A DNA stretch of 64,000 nt, taken from contig NZ_BLLG01000005.1 in NCBI RefSeq assembly GCF_011766325.1, positions 248,001 to 312,000 of the forward strand, written 5' to 3'. The notes below the pieces were generated by a model. It did no database searches and was not told where the DNA came from. It saw only the letters and a list, made by a program, of their open reading frames with translations. The DNA is from Streptomyces pacificus (GTDB lineage: Bacteria > Actinomycetota > Actinomycetes > Streptomycetales > Streptomycetaceae). This document shows, in pieces, positions 1-9,165 of this stretch (within the stretch, counting starts at the first letter, position 1; each line of letters begins with the position of its first letter). The translations under genes and the position numbers were made by a program.

Positions 1-247
1 ACAGCGGGCGGAAGGTGCCGGTGCCGGACAGCCGCATGGAGAACGGCCTGCCCGCGGCCGCGACCCTCGCCAGATGTGCCTCGACCTCGGCCAGTACCGA
101 CTCGTCGGCCTCGGTGGGCGGCAGCAGCGTCACATGCGTGGGGATGCCGTGCGCTGCGGCATCCCCGAAGCCCGCGCGCCGCTCCTGGAGCAGGCTGCCG
201 TAGGGCTCCGGGACCGCGATCGAAACGCCCAGCATGACGGTCCCCAC
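1..247 (-). CDS. 2'-5' RNA ligase-like protein (partial, C-terminus outside window)
   Basis: Only the first 82 or so codons lie in the window. The product begins MGTVMLGVSIAVPEP and contains the stretch GIPTHVTLLPPTE. Its HVTLL element matches the first HxT/S catalytic motif of the 2H phosphoesterase (2'-5' RNA ligase, LigT-like) superfamily; the second motif would lie outside. I chose the GTG at 247 over the ATG at 235, because GGAGGAG sits about eight bases before the GTG. It lies downstream of trpS on the same strand, with a hairpin between them. The family acts on cyclic or 2'-phosphate RNA ends; the specific substrate here is unknown. Family assignment is fairly sure, function is not. 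Confidence 0.75.
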   Translation of the reverse strand, partial: MGTVMLGVSIAVPEPYGSLLQERRAGFGDAAAHGIPTHVTLLPPTEADESVLAEVEAHLARVAAAGRPFSMRLSGTGTFRPL

Positions 248-309
248 GTCGTTCTCCTCCTCCGGATCCTCGTGTGCGCAGGCCGCCAGTGTGGCGCCTG
301 CGCCGTGGT

Positions 310-345
310 CCCGCCAGGGGCCTTTTCGCCCCGGTACCCGGCGGG
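310..345 (-). terminator. hairpin between trpS and the 2'-5' ligase-like gene
   Basis: Two nested inverted segments, CCCGCC/GGCGGG on the outside and GGGGC/GCCCC on the inside, fold around an AAAA-containing loop just after the trpS stop. There is no T-run, which is usual for Streptomyces terminators. It probably terminates or attenuates read-through from trpS. Confidence 0.5.
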
Positions 346-355
346 ATCCCCGGTC

Positions 356-1959
<1,604 letters not shown>

Positions 1960-3168
1960 GTGTCTGCAACGGAGAGAGCCATCGCCTCCGCGGAGGCGCA
2001 CAGCGCCCACAACTACCACCCGCTGCCCGTCGTCGTGGCGACGGCGGACGGCGCGTGGATGACGGACGTCGAGGGGCGGCGCTTCCTCGACATGCTCGCC
2101 GGGTACTCGGCGCTCAACTTCGGCCATGGCAACCCGCGCCTGATCGACGCCGCGAAAGCCCAGCTGGAGCGGGTGACGCTGACCTCACGGGCGTTCCACC
2201 ACGACCGGTTCGCCGACTTCTGCGCACAGCTCGCCGAGCTGTGCGGCATGGAGATGGTGCTGCCCATGAACACCGGGGCGGAAGCGGTGGAGACCGCGGT
2301 GAAGACCGCCCGCAAGTGGGGCTACCAGGTCAAGGGCGTCCCGCCCGGCCAGGCGAAGATCGTCGTGGCGGCGAACAACTTCCACGGCCGCACGACGACG
2401 ATCGTGAGCTTCTCCACGGATGCGGAGGCCCGCGCCGACTTCGGTCCGTACACACCGGGCTTCGAGATCGTCCCGTACGGCGATCTCACCGCCCTCGACG
2501 CCGCGTGCAGCGCAAACACGGTGGCGGTGCTGCTGGAGCCGATCCAGGGCGAGGCCGGAGTGCTGGTGCCGCCGGCCGGCTATCTCGCCGGCGTGCGGGA
2601 GCTGACCCGCGCACGGAACGTGCTGTTCGTCGCCGACGAGATCCAGTCCGGCCTGGGCCGCACGGGACGCACCTTCGCCTGTGAGCACGAGGGCGTCGTC
2701 CCCGACATGTACGTCCTCGGCAAGGCCCTCGGCGGTGGTGTCGTCCCGGTGTCCGCCGTGGTGTCCTCCCGGGAGGTTCTCGGTGTCTACCAACCGGGCG
2801 AGCACGGTTCGACGTTCGGCGGCAACCCGCTGGCCTGCACGGTGGCACTGGAGGTCGTCGCGATGCTGCGCACCGGCGAGTACCAGCAGCGGGCGAGTGA
2901 GCTGGGTGACCATCTGCACCATGAACTCGGACTGCTGGTGGGCGGCGGCGCGGTGGAAGCGGTGCGCGGCCGGGGACTGTGGGCCGGTGTCGACATCGCG
3001 CCCTCGCACGGCACCGGCCGGGAGATCTCCGAGAAGCTCATGGGCCGCGGTGTCCTGGTCAAGGACACCCACGGCTCGACGATCCGGATCGCGCCGCCGC
3101 TCGTGATCGCCAAGGAGGACCTGGACTGGGGGCTCGACCAGTTGCGCGCGGTGCTGGCGGGCGAGTGA
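1960..3168 (+). CDS. rocD: ornithine aminotransferase
   Basis: This is a class III PLP-dependent aminotransferase converting L-ornithine plus 2-oxoglutarate to glutamate-5-semialdehyde and glutamate, linking arginine catabolism to proline and glutamate. Its 402 residues are typical for RocD. Recognisable segments are the N-terminal YHPLPVVV, NTGAEAVETA (PLP phosphate binding), the FVADEIQSGLGRTG stretch with the PLP-pyridine Asp, and Lys255 in LGKALGGG as the Schiff-base lysine. The start is GTG with GGAG about six bases upstream. It stands alone, divergent from trpS, with no arginase or proline gene beside it in this window. Confidence 0.93.
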   Translation: MSATERAIASAEAHSAHNYHPLPVVVATADGAWMTDVEGRRFLDMLAGYSALNFGHGNPRLIDAAKAQLERVTLTSRAFHHDRFADFCAQLAELCGMEMVLPMNTGAEAVETAVKTARKWGYQVKGVPPGQAKIVVAANNFHGRTTTIVSFSTDAEARADFGPYTPGFEIVPYGDLTALDAACSANTVAVLLEPIQGEAGVLVPPAGYLAGVRELTRARNVLFVADEIQSGLGRTGRTFACEHEGVVPDMYVLGKALGGGVVPVSAVVSSREVLGVYQPGEHGSTFGGNPLACTVALEVVAMLRTGEYQQRASELGDHLHHELGLLVGGGAVEAVRGRGLWAGVDIAPSHGTGREISEKLMGRGVLVKDTHGSTIRIAPPLVIAKEDLDWGLDQLRAVLAGE

Positions 3169-3320
3169 GCGGGCCGCGGTGATCCGGGGCCGGGGGAGCG
3201 GCGCCGACACCGCCGATCCGCGCCGGAGCCCCTCCCGCCGTCCCCAAGAATCCCCTACCGGCCGCGCGGAATCCGCCTCAGGACAGGCCGCCCGGTGGCC
3301 GGCGCCTGCGGGGACCCGGC

Positions 3321-3377
3321 CACCGCCCGGCGGATCGCACACCGCCGGGCGGATCGCATACCGCCGGGCGGATCGCG
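3321..3377. repeat. 19-bp tandem repeat, 3 copies
   Basis: Three consecutive 19-bp units with core CCGGGCGGATCGCA differ at one to three positions. They lie between the convergent rocD and synthase genes. Confidence 0.8.
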
Positions 3378-3456
3378 ACGGCCGGAGCAGGTGACCGTCG
3401 GGAGCCGCGGCCTCCAGCAGAGGGCCGTCGGCACACCCGGCCCCCGGCGAACGCGA

Positions 3457-3558
3457 CCGTCGCCACGGGGCCGTCGCCACGGGGCCGTCGCCACGGGGCC
3501 GTCGGCAAGCCGCTGTCAGCACCCGGCCGCCAGCACCCGGCGATCAGCACCCGGCGAT
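3457..3558. repeat. two 14-bp tandem repeat blocks
   Basis: Positions 3457-3498 hold three exact copies of CCGTCGCCACGGGG. Positions 3517-3558 hold three copies of CAGCACCCGGCGAT (the first with CCGC at its end). The last copy reaches the stop codon of the adjacent synthase gene. Together with the 19-bp array this fills most of the 390-bp gap between convergent genes. No other content is recognised. Confidence 0.8.
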
Positions 3559-4766
3559 CAGAGGATCACATGCGGCAGGAAGCGGGCGTACTCGTCCGTG
3601 ACCAGCCCCGAGGACTCGCGGATGCCGAGCCCGGCAGCCTCGTTCTCGACGACCCAGGCGCCGAGCACCACCCGGTTCCCTCCCCCGGGGCCGTCGCCCC
3701 CGTCCGCCGACAGGTCGGGCAGCGGCGCCAACTGCTGGTAGCAGCACGGCTCGTCACGCGGCCCGGGGGAGGCACCCGGCTGATGGACCGTGATGCCCGA
3801 GCCCTCGCGGCCGAGGAGCGGTTTGGCGACCCAGCCGGTGGAGTCGGCGAGTTCACGCGGTCCGTCGAGATAGGCGGGCAGCAGATTGGGGTGACCCGGA
3901 TAGAGCTCCCACAGCACCGCGAGCAGCGCCTTGTTGGAGAGCAGCATCTTCCAGGCGGGTTCGATCCAGCAGGTGCTCCCGGTGCCGCCGCCGTTGTCCA
4001 GGGTGTCCAGGACGTGCGGGCCGAAGCGGTCCGTGGTCAGCCACTCCCAGGGATACAGCTTGAAGCAGCTGCGGATGAAGCGGAGCCGTTCGTCCACGAA
4101 ACGGCCCGACAGCCGGTCCCAGCCGATCTGCTCCACGGACAGGGCCTCGGTGGTCAGGCCCGCCTGCTGAGCGGTCTCCCGGAGATAGGCGACCGTCATC
4201 AGGTCCTCACCGGCCTCGTCGCCGTCGGAGTGCACGAAGTGCACCGGGCCCGGCGGCAGGAGCGGGACCTGCCGCCGCCAGGCGTCGACCAGGCGCTCGT
4301 GCAGCGAGTTCCACTGGTCGGCCCCAGGGAAGCGGTCCTCCATCCAGAACCACTGGGGGCTGGCCGCCTCGACCAGCGACGTGGGGGTGTCGGCGTTGTA
4401 CTCCAGCATCCTGGCCGGTCCGGCGCCGTCGTAACGCAGGTCGAAACGCCCATACACGGAGGGCAGTTCGGTGCGCCGGTGCCAGGACTGGGCGACGAGG
4501 CGGGCGAGCCGGGGATCGGTGATGCCGAGGTCCGCGAAACGGTCGCGCTCCACGATGTGCGCCGCCGCGGCGAGACACATGGCGTGCAGCTCCTCGACGA
4601 CCTCCTCGAGCGCCTCGACCTCCGGCAGGGAGAACGCGTAGTAGGCGCTCTCGTCCCAGTAGGGCCGCAGTGAGCCGTCCGGATAGCGGGTGAGGGGGTA
4701 GACGAGGCCCTGATCCTCGACGATCCGCTGCCAGCCGGGGCGGGGTTCGATGGTGTGCCGCTTCAT
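3558..4766 (-). CDS. glutathionylspermidine synthase-like ATP-grasp ligase (YgiC/YjfC type)
   Basis: The 402-residue protein belongs to the synthetase part of the glutathionylspermidine synthase family (GSP_synth Pfam type), which has an ATP-grasp fold. It lacks the N-terminal amidase of the bifunctional enterobacterial Gss and so resembles YgiC/YjfC. Visible family segments include RFDLRYDG, LEYNADTPTSLVEA, the acidic/metal region HSDGDEAGEDL, and WVAKPLLGREGSGI, which carries the ATP-grasp lysine. Streptomyces makes mycothiol rather than glutathione, so the true substrates are unlikely to be glutathione and spermidine. It starts 12 bases after a small lipoprotein gene, so the two are probably co-transcribed; that partner is the best clue to its target. 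Confidence 0.85.
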   Translation of the reverse strand: MKRHTIEPRPGWQRIVEDQGLVYPLTRYPDGSLRPYWDESAYYAFSLPEVEALEEVVEELHAMCLAAAAHIVERDRFADLGITDPRLARLVAQSWHRRTELPSVYGRFDLRYDGAGPARMLEYNADTPTSLVEAASPQWFWMEDRFPGADQWNSLHERLVDAWRRQVPLLPPGPVHFVHSDGDEAGEDLMTVAYLRETAQQAGLTTEALSVEQIGWDRLSGRFVDERLRFIRSCFKLYPWEWLTTDRFGPHVLDTLDNGGGTGSTCWIEPAWKMLLSNKALLAVLWELYPGHPNLLPAYLDGPRELADSTGWVAKPLLGREGSGITVHQPGASPGPRDEPCCYQQLAPLPDLSADGGDGPGGGNRVVLGAWVVENEAAGLGIRESSGLVTDEYARFLPHVIL

Positions 4767-4778
4767 GCCGCCGGCCGC

Positions 4779-5078
4779 TCAGCCGCCGCCGGAACCGGAG
4801 CCGGAGCAGCCGAAACCGCCCCGTTCCACTGCGGCCTTGTCGAAGCTGCCGCCGGAGACCCTGCCGTCCGACTTGCTGCCACCGTAGTAGTAGGTACCGC
4901 TACCGCTGCCGCTTCCGCTGCCCTTGCCGTTGTCGCACTCGTAGCTCGGCAGCACTTCACGGGTGATCGGATCGACGCACCGCCGGTCGGGCTCCGAACC
5001 GCACGAGGTGATCGTCGCCGCGAGCACCCCCATACCGCCGAGCACCACGGTGCTCGACCTCAACCTGCGACGTACCAT
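4779..5078 (-). CDS. small Gly/Ser-rich lipoprotein, partner of the ATP-grasp ligase
   Basis: The 99-residue product has a basic start (MVRRRLRSS), a hydrophobic stretch and the lipobox-like TITSC, so it should be exported and lipid-anchored. The mature part has Cys-containing PDRRCVDP and SYECDNGKG, an alternating Gly-Ser run, TYYYGG, and ends GGFGCSGSGSGGG after ERG. The end is reminiscent of the RGGFG ending of enterobacterial YgiB-type (DUF1190) proteins, whose genes sit beside ygiC-like ligases. GGGGGAGG lies seven bases before the ATG. It is the first gene of a two-gene operon. Whether it is the substrate of the ligase is inference. Confidence 0.75.
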   Translation of the reverse strand: MVRRRLRSSTVVLGGMGVLAATITSCGSEPDRRCVDPITREVLPSYECDNGKGSGSGSGSGTYYYGGSKSDGRVSGGSFDKAAVERGGFGCSGSGSGGG

Positions 5079-5534
5079 CCTCGGGCCTCCCCCTTGGCGT
5101 TCGGACCGTTCCCAGCCGGTGCACCGGCCGCCGGACAGACTAGATGCCACCACCGGACGCCCGTAACCCGGTCCGCGAACCGTCCCGATCCGGGGTCGCC
5201 CTGCGGTCGGGTTGAGTTCGCGTCCGCCCCGGTCGGAGGCGCCTGCAAAGGCGACGGCTTCCGTGACGGGGACCGGCACGGGGCCGGTCGGGGACCGGGG
5301 ACCGGGGGGCCGGGGCTCAGGGGCCGGGGCTCGGGGAAGTACCCGGCACAGCGCGTCCAGTGCCCCCGGCCACGCGCTGTCCGCGGGGGTTCAGTGGCGC
5401 GCTCCGCCAGCGTCTCGACGAGCTGGTCGCGCCGACGGCGGTAGCGGGCCGTTCCCGCAGGTCACGAGCAGTCCGGCATGGCGTGGCAGCAAAGGTCCCT
5501 GGTTCCGGGAAGCCGTCCCGCTCTACGGCAGGCA
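5079..5534. other. non-coding interval upstream of the lipoprotein operon
   Basis: No gene is recognised. It lies between the stop of the XRE regulator and the start of the lipoprotein gene and should contain the latter's promoter. A GGGGACCGGGGACCGGGG-type low-complexity run occupies roughly 5275-5335. Confidence 0.4.
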
Positions 5535-6641
5535 TCAGGACTGCTCTACCTCGGCCATGAGGAGCCGCAGGGTCAGCGAGTGCTTCTCCGGGGGCAGTGC
5601 GTCAAGGGCAGCCTTTGCGTACGCCGCCCCGCCGGACACGTCGCCGGACCGGGCGAGCATCAGGCCCCGGTGCATCTCCAGGTGGGTGGCGAACCGGGGC
5701 AGTTCATCGGGCAGCTCTCGCCGTGCCGCGTCCTGCGCGGCTACCGCTACGTTCTCGTCTCCGAGGCGGGCGGCGAGGAGTGAGGCGAAGACGTTCATGC
5801 GCCACCATGGCACGGCGTAGTCGCTGGTCTGCTCATGCGATCCGGCCTTGTCGAAGATGCGCCGCCCGTCGTCCATGAGCTTTCGCGCCGTGTCGGCGTC
5901 GCCCCGGATCACTGCCGCGTGAGCCTTGCCGAAGATCGCGTTCAGCAGCCCTAGCGATGGCTTGCCGCTGATCGCCATTGCCTGATCGGCCAGCACATCG
6001 GCAACGCCGAGTGATGCCCCCTCGTAGCCCAGCGCGATCGCAGCCCGGCCCCGGACCCATACCCGTGCGTCGTCGTCGCCGGACTGGTCCGCTGCCCGTG
6101 CCGCTATGCGGTACCACTGCACCGCCTTGGAGCCGTCCGAGCCGGGAAACGTCTTGGCGTACAGGGTCATGAGTCGTGCGGCCACCGACCAAAGCCTGGG
6201 GTTGTCCAACTGTTGTTGAACTAGCACGAGTTCACTGCTCACGCGCCGCTGGATGTCAGCCGCGCCAAGGCTCACGTACTCCGTGCCGTACGTGGCGAGC
6301 TTGGCCTCCCACGTGTCCACGGACGGGCCGCCTCGGAGCCGGGCGGCGAATCCCACACTGAGGAGGTCGGAGGCGACCACGGGCGCTATCGCTGCCCCGG
6401 CTGCGTCGGTCAGGAACGTGCGGCGCTTCACTTCACCCTCCAGAACGGCTAGGGGCACGTCCAGGACGGCCGACAGGCACCGGAGGTAGAACGGCCCCGG
6501 CGTCACCTTGGAACGCTCCCAGCGGCTGACGTACTCCCGATCAAGGTTCGTTCCAAAGGCGTCATTGATCGCTGACGCCAGCCGCCCCTGGCTCCACCCG
6601 CGAGCCGTACGCAGATCCTTGATCAGCTCTCCGATCGCCAT
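5535..6641 (-). CDS. XRE-family regulator with TPR-like C-terminal region
   Basis: The 368-residue protein has an N-terminal helix-turn-helix: ELIKDLRTARGWSQGRLAS is the first helix pair and REYVSRWERSKVTPG the recognition end. It is followed by the KRRTFLTDAAGA segment typical of actinobacterial XRE-TPR regulators, then about 270 residues of helical repeat with many alanines. Such proteins bind operators near their own gene and sense a ligand or peptide through the repeat region. The start is the ATG at 6641, directly before the conserved AIGELIKDLR. Base composition is visibly less GC-rich than its neighbours, suggesting acquisition. A small gene is divergent from it over a region with repeated TTGCCC. 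Target genes are unknown. Confidence 0.85.
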   Translation of the reverse strand: MAIGELIKDLRTARGWSQGRLASAINDAFGTNLDREYVSRWERSKVTPGPFYLRCLSAVLDVPLAVLEGEVKRRTFLTDAAGAAIAPVVASDLLSVGFAARLRGGPSVDTWEAKLATYGTEYVSLGAADIQRRVSSELVLVQQQLDNPRLWSVAARLMTLYAKTFPGSDGSKAVQWYRIAARAADQSGDDDARVWVRGRAAIALGYEGASLGVADVLADQAMAISGKPSLGLLNAIFGKAHAAVIRGDADTARKLMDDGRRIFDKAGSHEQTSDYAVPWWRMNVFASLLAARLGDENVAVAAQDAARRELPDELPRFATHLEMHRGLMLARSGDVSGGAAYAKAALDALPPEKHSLTLRLLMAEVEQS

Positions 6642-6650
6642 GGGTCCATC

Positions 6651-6731
6651 TTGCCCCCACCGCTGCCCCTTGACAGGGCAAGAACGGGTGCTCGAACGGC
6701 ACTTGCCCCTAGGAATGCCCCTACGTGGGGG
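6651..6731. promoter_or_regulatory. divergent control region with TTGCCC sites
   Basis: TTGCCC occurs at 6651-6656 and 6703-6708, and inverted as GGGCAA at 6676-6681, about 26 bases apart. A consensus TTGACA lies at 6670-6675 and a CCCC-TACGT-GGGG inverted repeat at 6717-6729. The sites are good candidates for operators of the adjacent XRE regulator; this is inferred from position and repetition only. Confidence 0.5.
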
Positions 6732-6780
6732 CGCTGTTCGGCGGGACGATCGGCGGACCGATACGCGAGGGGATGGCGGG

Positions 6781-6969
6781 ATGATGGCGACCCAGACCGA
6801 GACGGACACCGACGCGCGTCAGTGGGAGTACGTGACGTACGCGCCCGCCGGCGAGACGTGCCCGGCGTGCATGGTTCCGCGCAACTCGGCGCGGAAGTCG
6901 GCGCCGGCACCGGACGGGAAAGCGGACCGCTCTTTCGTCATGGAAGTGGACCATGGCGAGGCACCATGA
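6781..6969 (+). CDS. small CxxC protein of unknown function
   Basis: The 62-residue product begins MMATQTETDTDARQWEYV and contains ETCPACMVPRN, a CxxC that could bind metal or form a disulfide, followed by a Lys/Arg-rich middle and acidic end. GAGGGG lies eight bases before the ATG; the second Met is also possible. It is divergent from the XRE regulator and ends 20 bases before the next gene. The pairing recalls the many XRE plus small-protein (DUF397) pairs of Streptomyces, but the sequence does not look like DUF397. I do not recognise the family. Confidence 0.6.
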   Translation: MMATQTETDTDARQWEYVTYAPAGETCPACMVPRNSARKSAPAPDGKADRSFVMEVDHGEAP

Positions 6970-6988
6970 ACCGCGTACGGTGGACGGC

Positions 6989-7489
6989 ATGACCGAGACC
7001 AGGAACGACGTCGACAACAACGAGCACAACCCGCGCATGCGGTGGGCCGAGCATGCTCCCGAGGTGTTCAAGGCCATGGTCAGGCTGGACGCGGCCGCCC
7101 AGAAGGGGATCGACCCCACGCTGCTGGAGCTGGTGAAGATCCGGGCGTCCCAGCTGAACCACTGCGCCTACTGCCTCGACATGCACACCAAGGACGCCCT
7201 CGCGGCGGGCGAGTCGGTGGACAGGATCATCCAGCTGAGCGCCTGGGAGGAGTCGCGGCACTTCTACACGGCCAGGGAGATCGCGGCGATCGAACTGACC
7301 GAAGCCGTGACGGTCCTGACGGACGGTTTTGTCCCTGACGAGGTGTACGAGAAGGCCGCGAAGCACTTCGCGGAGGCGGAGCTGGCGCACCTCATCGCGG
7401 CGATCGCCGTCATCAACACCTGGAACCGCTTCGCCGTGACGACACGGATGGTGCCGGGCCACTACACGCCCGGCCAGTTCAAGCGCTGA
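6989..7489 (+). CDS. AhpD-like carboxymuconolactone decarboxylase family protein
   Basis: The 166-residue protein has the core of the CMD/AhpD family: LLELVKIRASQLNHCAYC with the redox pair Cys59 and Cys62 and nearby His66, as in alkylhydroperoxidase AhpD. It probably reduces peroxides or serves as a thiol relay in the cytoplasm. The ATG at 6989 gives a start close to family length; an in-frame ATG at 6953 would add 12 residues and overlap the small upstream gene. It lies just after the small CxxC gene in the same direction, so the two may be co-transcribed. The physiological reductant is unknown. Confidence 0.85.
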   Translation: MTETRNDVDNNEHNPRMRWAEHAPEVFKAMVRLDAAAQKGIDPTLLELVKIRASQLNHCAYCLDMHTKDALAAGESVDRIIQLSAWEESRHFYTAREIAAIELTEAVTVLTDGFVPDEVYEKAAKHFAEAELAHLIAAIAVINTWNRFAVTTRMVPGHYTPGQFKR

Positions 7490-8036
7490 GGACCGGGCCG
7501 GCTCGAGTACCGGGCGCCCCGGCGGTACGCGCCGTCTGCGGGCGGGGCGCCCTCCCAGGAGGCCCGTCGCGCCGCACGGCGTGCGGTGCGCGCGGCTGGA
7601 ACGCGGTGCGCGGTGCGCGGTGCGCGCGGGTGGAACGCGACGGGCCGCACGGACGGCGGCCGGGCACCCGGCCCGGCCCGGCCGCTGCACCGCATCCGGG
7701 GATCAACGCCGACCGGGGCCGTCCGCGTCGCGGCAGCGCAGGGCCCGCGTCACGGCAGCGCCGCGCCGCGGGACGGGACCGCTGCCCCGACCGGCGGAGG
7801 AGTCCGCCGCGCCCCGCCCCCGGCCACCGCGCGAAGCGAGCCCTCGCGGCCGGCACACGGCTCTGGCCCGAGCCGGACCCGGACCCGGGCCAGGTGACCG
7901 ACCGGCCGCCGTGCGCGGACGGCGGACGCGGACGGCGGGCCCGGCCGCCGTGCGCCGTGCGCCGGGAACCGCCACCGGGCACCGGGCACCGGGCACCGGG
8001 CGCCCCCACCGGGCGTGACTGCCCCGCCGTCGCGCG
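7490..8036. other. non-coding interval between convergent genes
   Basis: No gene is recognised. A candidate terminator for the AhpD-like gene is at 7512-7552 (GGGCGCCCC and GGGGCGCCC arms, 23-base loop). There are short repeats such as GCGGTGC near 7600-7630 and GGGCACC near 7976-8002. The several open frames here are repetitive and lack ribosome sites. Confidence 0.45.
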
Positions 8037-8999
8037 TCACTTCTGAGGGAGCCAGGCCTTCCAGGTCGCCTCGTTCTCCTTCACCCACTTCTCCGCCGCT
8101 GCCTCCGGCGCCATCTTCTCGCCGGCGATCATCAGCGCGACCTCGTTCTGCTGCTCGGTCGTCCAGTTGAAGTTCTTCAGGAACTCGGCGGCCTCGCCGC
8201 CCTCCTCGGCGAAGTCGGCGTTGAGGAACTTCTGCAGCGGTGTGTTCGGGTAGGCGCACGCGACCTTCTCCGGGTCGGCGTCGCAGCCCTCCTCGTGCTC
8301 CGGCAGCTCGACCTCGACCATTTCGACCTCGGCGTTCAGCCACTGCGGGGTCCACCAGTACGTCAGGAAGGGCTTCTCCGCCTTCGCGTACTTCTTGATG
8401 GCCGTGATCTGCGCGGCCTCGGAGCCCGCGTACTTGGTCTTCAGGTCCAGCTTCAGGTTGCTGATGATGGCGTCGTCGTGGGTGACGTAGTCGGGCGAGC
8501 CTTCGAGCAGTTCGCCCTTGTCGCCGCTCTCCGCGGTCCGGAACTCCTCGGCGTACTTGTTGAGGTTCTTCCAGTCCGTCACATCGGGGTGCTCGTCGGC
8601 GAAGTACTTCGGGACGAACCAGCCGATGTGGCCGGTGACGCCGAGGTCGCCGCCCTTGACGACGGTCTTCTTGGTCTCGACGTACTGCTTCTCCTCCTTG
8701 GGGTGGCCCCAGTCCTCGAGGATCGCGTCGATGTCGCCCTTGGACAGCGCGTCCCAGGCGAGGACCTCGCCCATCTGCTGGGTCTTGACCGTGTAGCCGA
8801 GCTCCTCCTCGAGGATCTGCTTGGCCACGGCGACGTTCGCCTGGGCGCCGACCCAGGACGGCACGGTCAGCTTGACGGTCTTGTCGCCGCCGGCCGCGCT
8901 GCTCTTGCCGGTGTCGGCGGCTCCGCAGGCGCTGAGGGAGAGGACGCCGAGCGCCCCGGCAACGGCGACGGCGGTACGGAGTGTTCTGGAGGTGCGCAT
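8037..8999 (-). CDS. glycine betaine/choline-type ABC substrate-binding lipoprotein
   Basis: The 320-residue protein has a lipoprotein signal peptide with lipobox LSAC (Cys25) and then an OpuAC/ProX-type type II binding domain. This includes PSWVGAQANVAVAK near the start of the mature part, ILEDWGHP, and an aromatic-rich LTYWWTPQWLN segment of the kind that builds the quaternary-amine cage. It would capture glycine betaine, choline or carnitine outside the membrane. AGGAG lies three bases before the ATG. It is the last gene of the betB-betA-ATPase-permease operon, about 165 bases after the permease. Ligand preference cannot be read from the sequence. Confidence 0.9.
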   Translation of the reverse strand: MRTSRTLRTAVAVAGALGVLSLSACGAADTGKSSAAGGDKTVKLTVPSWVGAQANVAVAKQILEEELGYTVKTQQMGEVLAWDALSKGDIDAILEDWGHPKEEKQYVETKKTVVKGGDLGVTGHIGWFVPKYFADEHPDVTDWKNLNKYAEEFRTAESGDKGELLEGSPDYVTHDDAIISNLKLDLKTKYAGSEAAQITAIKKYAKAEKPFLTYWWTPQWLNAEVEMVEVELPEHEEGCDADPEKVACAYPNTPLQKFLNADFAEEGGEAAEFLKNFNWTTEQQNEVALMIAGEKMAPEAAAEKWVKENEATWKAWLPQK

Positions 9000-9117
9000 G
9001 GTGCTCCTGTCGGGCGGTGCGGGCGGATCGGGAAGGCGGGACGGTAGGAACCGGCCGGACACGGCGGGGCCGTACGGACGGATCGGGAACGGCGGGGCGG
9101 TAGACGGGTCGGGGGCG

Positions 9118-9150
9118 GGAACGGATCGGGAACGGATCGGGAACGGCTGG
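9118..9150. repeat. 11-bp tandem repeat upstream of the binding-protein gene
   Basis: About three copies of an ACGGATCGGGA unit lie between the permease stop and the binding-protein start. Confidence 0.6.
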
Positions 9151-9165
9151 ACGGTACGGCCGGCG

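Noticed and set aside
5535..7489. Prophage or integrative element
   Set aside because: The patch is less GC-rich, but there is no integrase, excisionase, replication gene, tRNA or flanking direct repeat.
7606..8046. Several 100-175 codon open frames between the AhpD-like and betaine-binding genes
   Set aside because: Repetitive Arg/Pro/Gly-rich translations in overlapping frames, no start signals and no recognisable family.
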